A DNA stretch of 64,000 nt, taken from contig NZ_CP025003.1 of the NCBI RefSeq assembly GCF_002812485.1, positions 1,736,001 through 1,800,000 of the forward strand, read 5' to 3'. This document shows positions 58,691 through 64,000 of this stretch, piece after piece (the stretch's first letter is position 1; each line of letters opens with the position of its first letter). The notes below the pieces were generated by a model. It did not search any database. It saw only the letters and a list, made by a program, of their open reading frames with translations, and was not told where the DNA came from. This DNA comes from Dickeya fangzhongdai (GTDB lineage: Bacteria; Pseudomonadota; Gammaproteobacteria; Enterobacterales; Enterobacteriaceae). The position numbers and the translations under genes were made by a program.

Positions 58691-59341
58691 TTATCCTTTC
58701 AGCGCGGTCAGTTGCTGAACATCCAGCGTGTGCAGCGTGCGGTGGATTTTGCGTGCCATCAGCGCCATCACGATGACGGCGAAAATGGCGTCGGTGGCGA
58801 TGCCGATCTCCACCAGCTCCGGCGCGCGGTAGGCCAGCAGCGCCAGCGTCAGGTGGGCGCCGTTTTCCATCAGGCAGTAGCCGAACACCTGTTTGAGAAT
58901 GTTGCGCTGGCTGACGATGCACAGCAGGCCGATCAGGAAGTGGCCGAGCGATACCGCCAGCACCGGTTTAAGGTCGTTGACCATCGGCAGTTTTACCGGC
59001 GCGACGGCAAAGTAGCTCAACAACACAATCAGGGTGGCGATCAGTATCAGGGTCGCGGTGCCGATTACGCCGCCGTCGGCTTTCGGGTCAGCCAGCCGGC
59101 AGAAGGCGAAGCTCATAATGGCGGGCACCATCACCACCTTGGTGATGAAGGCGGTCAGCGACCACAGATACAGCTCGTGGGAGCCCAGCAATCCGCCCAG
59201 CGCCACAAAGATCAGCACCAGCACCAGCGACTGCAACGCGTACAGCGCGGCGGACACCGTGGGTTTTCTGGCGGCGATCACCAGCAGCGAGGTGATGATC
59301 AGCAAACCAGCCAGATTATTGACGAGAAGAGATCCAGTCAT
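58691..59341 (-). CDS. hyfE: HyfE hydrogenase-4 membrane subunit
   Basis: 216 residues, the E. coli length. NuoK-like with an extra N-terminal part: about seven membrane helices. [42 protein letters not shown] is typical, including the conserved Glu. It has no counterpart in hydrogenase-3, which marks this locus as hydrogenase-4. Four bases separate it from hyfF. Confidence 0.93.
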   Translation of the reverse strand: MTGSLLVNNLAGLLIITSLLVIAARKPTVSAALYALQSLVLVLIFVALGGLLGSHELYLWSLTAFITKVVMVPAIMSFAFCRLADPKADGGVIGTATLILIATLIVLLSYFAVAPVKLPMVNDLKPVLAVSLGHFLIGLLCIVSQRNILKQVFGYCLMENGAHLTLALLAYRAPELVEIGIATDAIFAVIVMALMARKIHRTLHTLDVQQLTALKG

Positions 59342-59350
59342 GGGAGTTCC

Positions 59351-60790
59351 TTATTTCAGCCAGAGTGCGGCGATAACGCTGGAGCACAGCGACATCACGA
59401 TCAGCACCAGCAGCACCAGATTCATCGACGCCGGCACCGCCGTGGCCGACGCTACTTCCTCAGACGGCTCGCCCGGCACGGTGCGGCCAAACCAGTAGAG
59501 GAACCAGGCGAAACTGGCGACCGACTCCACCAGCGCGATGATCAGCAGCGGCAGCAGCCACACGGCGTCGTTTGAGAGCGCAAACCCGGCGGCGAACAGC
59601 GGGAATTTGCTGAAGAAGCCGTTGAACGGCGGCACGCCGGTGATCGCCAGCGCCGCCACGCAGAAACCCACGCCCAGCAGCGGCAGGCGCTTCATCATGC
59701 CGCGCAACTGCGGCAACATACGGGTGCCGCAGCTGTAGCTGAGCGCGCCGGCCACCAGAAAGAACAGGCTCTTGGCGTAAGCGTGGTTGAAGATGTAGGC
59801 CATACCGGCGTCGAAGGCCATGCGCGAGCCGAAAATAGACAGCGACAGCGCCAGAAAGATGTAGGCGAGCTGGGTGATGGTGGAGTAGGCCAGCAGCCGC
59901 TTCATGTCTTTTTGCGGCAGGTACATCAGGAAGCCGTACACCAGCGTGATGGTCGCCATGATGACGCCGACCACGCCGATGATGTGCGGCACCTCGACGG
60001 CGGACAGAATGGCGCGGGCGAAAATATACACGCCGACTTTCACCATCGAGGCGGCGTGCAGGTAGGCGCTCACCGGCGTCGGCGCTTCCATCGCATCCGG
60101 CAGCCAGACATGCAGCGGCAACTGGGCCGACTTGCCCCAGGCCGCGAACAGAATGCCGCCGAACACGATGATTTTGCTGCTGTCGTCCAGTTGCGCGATG
60201 GCGCTGAGCGCGAAAGTGCCGGTGGTGGCGAACAGCCAGGCCGCCGCCAGATACAGGCCGACAGACGCGATATGGGTCACCAGCAGCGCTTTCAGCGCCG
60301 AGCGCAGCGATTTCGGTTTCTGGTAGTAACCGATCAACGCCCAGGAACAGCCGCCGGTGATTTCAAAGAACAGCAACTGGCCGAGGATAGTGGATGACAG
60401 CGTCAGCCCGGCCATTGCGCCGATGAACACCAGCAGAAACGCGTAGTAGCGATTGCTGCCGTCGTGCGGATGTTCGCGGTTGCCCAGCGTCAGGTAGCAG
60501 CAGGAGTAGAGGCTGACCAGAAAACCGAGCGACACCACCGCAAAGCCGATCAACAGACTGATGCGGTCAAACACAAAACCGAACAGATCGGCCTGACCGT
60601 AACGGTAAAGGGTGACGACCTGGTCGGTTTTGCCGCCGTCGAGGTAACGCCAGGCCAGCAGCGCCATGCCGAGCGTCGCCAGCAGGGCGAATAGCGTACA
60701 CACCCCTTTGGCGAAGCGCTGCGGCGCAAAGGCGACCAACAACGCGCCGAGAAACGGCAGCAGCAGGGTCGCAAGAGCAATATTCTCCAT
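59351..60790 (-). CDS. hyfD: HyfD hydrogenase-4 membrane subunit
   Basis: 479 residues, identical in length to E. coli HyfD. Proton-translocating NuoM/NuoN-like: FAAWGKSAQLPLHVWLPDAMEAPTPVSAYLHAASMVKVGVY carries the functional Lys and Glu-like context, and [20 protein letters not shown] the second. A third antiporter-like protein alongside HyfB and HyfF. A 9-base gap follows. Confidence 0.95.
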   Translation of the reverse strand: MENIALATLLLPFLGALLVAFAPQRFAKGVCTLFALLATLGMALLAWRYLDGGKTDQVVTLYRYGQADLFGFVFDRISLLIGFAVVSLGFLVSLYSCCYLTLGNREHPHDGSNRYYAFLLVFIGAMAGLTLSSTILGQLLFFEITGGCSWALIGYYQKPKSLRSALKALLVTHIASVGLYLAAAWLFATTGTFALSAIAQLDDSSKIIVFGGILFAAWGKSAQLPLHVWLPDAMEAPTPVSAYLHAASMVKVGVYIFARAILSAVEVPHIIGVVGVIMATITLVYGFLMYLPQKDMKRLLAYSTITQLAYIFLALSLSIFGSRMAFDAGMAYIFNHAYAKSLFFLVAGALSYSCGTRMLPQLRGMMKRLPLLGVGFCVAALAITGVPPFNGFFSKFPLFAAGFALSNDAVWLLPLLIIALVESVASFAWFLYWFGRTVPGEPSEEVASATAVPASMNLVLLVLIVMSLCSSVIAALWLK

Positions 60791-60806
60791 GATGGATGCC
60801 GACTCC

Positions 60807-61754
60807 TTATAGTCCGGTCAGGTAGAAAACGAACGCCAGCGCCGCCACGCCGAAGCCGAGCCAGGTTACCCGGCCGGTCAGCAGAAAGCGCCCACGCGCC
60901 AGGCTGTTTTCGATAATCGCGGCGATGACGAACACCACCACTAGCTTGATGATCAGCGCCAGCGTGCCCCACAGCAGGCTGACCGCCGTGAGCGTTTCGG
61001 CCTTGCCGAACGGCACGAAAATCGACAGAAACAGCGTGGCGACCACCACCTGCTTGAGGCTGATGCCCCATTTCACCAGCGCCAGCCCGGCGCCGGCGTA
61101 TTCGGTCAGCGGCCCTTCCTGTAGTTCCTGCTCCGCTTCCGCCACGTCGAACGGGATTTTGCCCATCTCAATAAAGGTGGCGAAGGCACAGGCCAGCAGC
61201 GCCAGCGCGGTGGCGGTGGGGGACACCCAGTGGCCGCTCGCCAGTTTGACGCTGATGTTGCCGATGTTGGTGGAGCCGGCGACCAGCGCCACCACCAACA
61301 ACGCCAGCATCAGAATCGGCTCGACCAGAATGCCGAGCGTCAGTTCGCGGCTGGCGCCGATACCGGCAAAGGTGCTGCCGGAGTCCAGGCCGGACAGGGA
61401 GAAGAAAAAGCGAAATACCGCAAACAGATACAGCAGGGTGATGACGTCGCCCGACGCGCCGAACGGAGAACTGTCGGTCACGGCCGGCAGCGTCATCGCC
61501 ACCAGCAGCATGGTGGCGAGCAGGATGAACGGCATCAGGCGAAACACGCCGCCGCTATGCTCGGGCGCCACTTCCTGACGGCGCAGCAGCTTGAATATGT
61601 CACGGTAATCCTGCAGCAGGCCCGGCCCCTGCCGGGAGTGCATTTTGGCGCGGATCACGCGCGACATGCCGGACAACAGCGGAGCCGCCGCCATCAGCAG
61701 GACGGCCTGCAACAGCGCGCCCAGCAGCGGAAAAACGAGTGAAACGTAAGTCAT
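60807..61754 (-). CDS. hyfC: HyfC hydrogenase-4 membrane anchor (NuoH-like)
   Basis: 315 residues. KMHSRQGPGLLQDYRDIFKLLRR and FVPFDVAEAEQELQEGPLTEYAGAGLALVKWG (read IPFDVAEAEQEL) are signature NuoH/HycD segments. It links the peripheral hydrogenase to the membrane arm. Followed 16 bases later by hyfD. Confidence 0.95.
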   Translation of the reverse strand: MTYVSLVFPLLGALLQAVLLMAAAPLLSGMSRVIRAKMHSRQGPGLLQDYRDIFKLLRRQEVAPEHSGGVFRLMPFILLATMLLVAMTLPAVTDSSPFGASGDVITLLYLFAVFRFFFSLSGLDSGSTFAGIGASRELTLGILVEPILMLALLVVALVAGSTNIGNISVKLASGHWVSPTATALALLACAFATFIEMGKIPFDVAEAEQELQEGPLTEYAGAGLALVKWGISLKQVVVATLFLSIFVPFGKAETLTAVSLLWGTLALIIKLVVVFVIAAIIENSLARGRFLLTGRVTWLGFGVAALAFVFYLTGL

Positions 61755-61766
61755 GTTCCGGTCTCC

Positions 61767-63806
61767 TTAAGCCAGAGTGGCCAGTAGCAGGGCAACCAGC
61801 GCCGCCACCACATACAGGCAGTACACCCGGAAATCGCCGTGCTGAATCCATTGCACCGCGCGGCTGATGCGCTGCACGCCGCTGACCACCGGCATCACCA
61901 CGTGGTCGTCCCATACCGGTTCGACGTACGCCGCCGCCTGCGTGGTCTTTTCCAGCGCCTGTTGCATCGCGGGCGCCGGATCGAGGGTTTTACGCACGCG
62001 GTAGAGCGGTGCGAACATCACCCGCAGCGGCTGGGTAAAGCTGCCGGCCGACGCCGACATGGCGGACTCGTAGCCGTAGCCGCAGGCCCAGGGCGTGCCC
62101 TTGTGGCGAAAGCCGAGACGCGGCCCGCGCAGCAGGCTGTAGAGCATCAGCGGCAGCAACGGCAGCGCCAGCAGCAGGATGAAAATCAGCGGCGTATTGA
62201 GACGGGTTTGCAGGTGGTCGCCGGGGAAGACGCCCAGCCCCGCGGCCATCATGACGGCCGGGGTGTGCGCCAGATCCGCCGCGATGCGGGTCATCACCGG
62301 CACCACCACGCTGGCGCCGACGCCGAGCAGCACGCACAGCAGCGCCAGCAGTAACATGGCGACCGTCATCGGCCAGGGGACCTCGCGGGCGTGAGCGGCT
62401 TTCTCACTGCGCGGCGCGCCGCAGAAACTGATGCCGTACACTTTGACGAAACACATCGCCGCCAGCGCGCCGGTGATCGCCAGCATCACGATGGCGATCG
62501 GCGCGGCCAGCCGCAGGCCGATGCCGCCGTCATGGCTGAGGGTGAACAGCGACTGGTAGGTAAACCATTCGCTGACGAAACCGTTGAGCGGCGGCAGGGC
62601 GGATATCGCCATACACCCGACCAAAAACGCCAGCGCGGTACGCGGCATCAGTCGCGACAGGCCGCCCATTTTTTCCATGTCTTTGGTGTGAACGCGGTAG
62701 ATCACCGCGCCGGCGCCGAGAAACAGCAGCCCCTTGAACACCGCGTGGTTGAGCAGGTGATACAGCCCGCCCAGCAGGCCAAGCAGCGCCAGCAGCGGAT
62801 GATGGGTGGCGATGCCGATCATGCCGACGCCGACCCCCATCAGAATGATGCCGATGTTCTCCACCGTGTGGTACGCCAGCAAACGCTTGATATCGTGTTC
62901 GGCCAGTGCGTACAGCACGCCCAGCACCGACGACACCGCGCCGAACGCCAGCACCACCACGCCCCACCAGGCTTCGGTAGCGCCCAGCAAATCAACACCG
63001 ACTTTGATGATGCCGAATACGCCGATCTTGACCATCACGCCCGACATCAGTGCCGAGGCGTGCGACGGCGCGGCCGGGTGCGCGCGCGGCAGCCAGCCGT
63101 GCAACGGCAGCATCCCGGCTTTGGCGCCGAAGCCGAAGAACGCCAGCAGGAACACCACCGAGGCTTGCGGCGCCGACAACGCGGCGTGGCGGAAATCGGC
63201 GAAATCGAGGCTGCTGCTATGACGATAGAGCAGGAAGAAGGCAATCATGATCAGCACCGAACCGGCATGGGCGATCAGGAAATACAGCAACCCGGCGCCG
63301 ACCGCCTCTTCATCCTGATCGGCGATCACCAGGAAGTAGGAGCTGAGCGACATCACTTCGAACAGCACAATGAAATAGAAGGCGTTGTCCACCACCACCA
63401 GCGCTACCATTGAGGCGACAAACAGGTTCATGAAGAAACCCATCGCCCAGGCGCCGCGCCCGCGGTACTCCTCCAGATAAGCCAGCGAATACAGGGCGGA
63501 CACCGCCACCAGCAGCGAGATCACCAGCGTCATGAAGGCGGCCAGAGTATCGAAGCGCAGCGTGAGGTGAGCGAAGGCGTCAAACGGCCCGTCGAACACG
63601 GCGGTCAGTACGCCGCCGCCGAGCAGGACGGGCGCAGCCGCCAGCGCACCGGCACAGCCGCCCGCCAGCGCACACAGCCCGCTTAAGCGAATCGCCAGCG
63701 ACTCCTGGCGGCACAGACATAACGACAGCAGCGCGCCGGCCAGATACAGCGTGAGCGACAGGCCCAGCCATTGCAGAGACGTCATCAATTGCAGCGGCAT
63801 CATCAT
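61767..63806 (-). CDS. hyfB: HyfB hydrogenase-4 membrane subunit (NuoL-like)
   Basis: 679 residues (E. coli HyfB 672). A large antiporter-like subunit with about 16 membrane helices. FGFGAKAGMLPLHGWLPRAHPAAPSHASALMSG holds the key lysine; YALAEHDIKRLLAYHTVENIGII the second. FVSEWFTYQSLFTLS and GAPRSEKA follow as in E. coli. Three Met codons start the gene; 63806 has GGGAG 8 bases upstream. It overlaps hyfA by 4 bases. Confidence 0.95.
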   Translation of the reverse strand: MMMPLQLMTSLQWLGLSLTLYLAGALLSLCLCRQESLAIRLSGLCALAGGCAGALAAAPVLLGGGVLTAVFDGPFDAFAHLTLRFDTLAAFMTLVISLLVAVSALYSLAYLEEYRGRGAWAMGFFMNLFVASMVALVVVDNAFYFIVLFEVMSLSSYFLVIADQDEEAVGAGLLYFLIAHAGSVLIMIAFFLLYRHSSSLDFADFRHAALSAPQASVVFLLAFFGFGAKAGMLPLHGWLPRAHPAAPSHASALMSGVMVKIGVFGIIKVGVDLLGATEAWWGVVVLAFGAVSSVLGVLYALAEHDIKRLLAYHTVENIGIILMGVGVGMIGIATHHPLLALLGLLGGLYHLLNHAVFKGLLFLGAGAVIYRVHTKDMEKMGGLSRLMPRTALAFLVGCMAISALPPLNGFVSEWFTYQSLFTLSHDGGIGLRLAAPIAIVMLAITGALAAMCFVKVYGISFCGAPRSEKAAHAREVPWPMTVAMLLLALLCVLLGVGASVVVPVMTRIAADLAHTPAVMMAAGLGVFPGDHLQTRLNTPLIFILLLALPLLPLMLYSLLRGPRLGFRHKGTPWACGYGYESAMSASAGSFTQPLRVMFAPLYRVRKTLDPAPAMQQALEKTTQAAAYVEPVWDDHVVMPVVSGVQRISRAVQWIQHGDFRVYCLYVVAALVALLLATLA

Positions 63807-64000
63807 AAAGTTTGCTCCCTGTCAGTCCCTGCGGCGGGAAAAGGGATGTTGCCTTCCGGCCATTCCGCCGCCTGACGGCGTTTGGCGGCGATAGCGTCGT
63901 CCAGCGCGGCGTCATCCACCAGATACAGCGCGTGTGTCGGACAGACGCGCACGCACTCCGGCCCCTGTTCGCGGAAGTCGCACAGATCACATTTCACCGC
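63803..64000 (-). CDS. hyfA: HyfA electron-transfer subunit (partial, N-terminus off the right edge)
   Basis: The last 65 codons are visible, beginning AVKCDLCDFREQGPECVRVCP, which matches the end of E. coli HyfA (VAVKCDLCDF..GP.CVR.CP). It carries the final [4Fe-4S] motif of a multi-cluster ferredoxin. The open frame continues past the window edge, so a GTG at 63997 is not the real start. Confidence 0.9.
   Translation of the reverse strand, partial: AVKCDLCDFREQGPECVRVCPTHALYLVDDAALDDAIAAKRRQAAEWPEGNIPFPAAGTDREQTL

Noticed and set aside
54798..58776. Long plus-strand open frames over hyfG, hyfF and hyfH
   Set aside because: All are antisense to well-supported hyf genes and have shadow-like composition.

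Overview
The window looks like chromosome from a soft-rot enterobacterium, most probably Dickeya or a close relative. The grounds are the gene families: a hydrogenase-4 formate hydrogenlyase with a selenium-free formate dehydrogenase, an indolepyruvate decarboxylase family enzyme, an E. coli-type lac operator and a perfect 127-bp ERIC element. The genus call is inference. No phage or transposase gene is visible.

Layout. 1-2,234: end of a NitT/TauT-like ABC permease and mgtC. 2,235-7,255: katG, a repeat-rich intergenic stretch and a second FtsI-like penicillin-binding protein. 7,096-13,104: a nickel-importer operon (methyltransferase plus nikABCDE) preceded by a NikR-like operator. 13,165-16,554: a MarR regulator with a perfect palindromic operator and emrAB. 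16,649-25,165: a Rob-like regulator, a keto-acid decarboxylase, a DUF2501 protein, a flavin reductase family protein, yeaR-yoaG, a Bcr/CflA exporter, an EthD protein and a LysR regulator. 25,324-37,853: a large nitrogen-type cluster. 37,988-38,063: tRNA-Asn. 38,263-42,632: lacZ and lacI. 42,720-45,826: a racemase, a HypT-like regulator and a carboxylate symporter. 46,740-64,000: fhlA, fdhF, hydN, a toxin-antitoxin-like pair and the hyf operon, which runs off the right edge.

How the genes work together. FhlA with sigma-54 should drive fdhF-hydN, whose sigma-54 promoter is visible, and probably hyf. FdhF, the ferredoxin-like subunits and the Hyf hydrogenase form formate hydrogenlyase. The nikABCDE operon could supply its nickel.

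The most interesting region is 25,324-37,853. It holds an amino-acid binding protein, pxpBCA-like genes, an aminotransferase, a biotinyl-like protein without the biotin lysine, a short-chain dehydrogenase, two permeases and an ATPase. At its centre is a Nac-like LysR regulator behind a consensus sigma-54 promoter and an NtrC-type enhancer. Two near-identical promoter/operator modules precede the biotinyl-like and dehydrogenase genes. I read it as a nitrogen-limitation scavenging system for a cyclic or modified amino acid, interrupted by a hipBA module.
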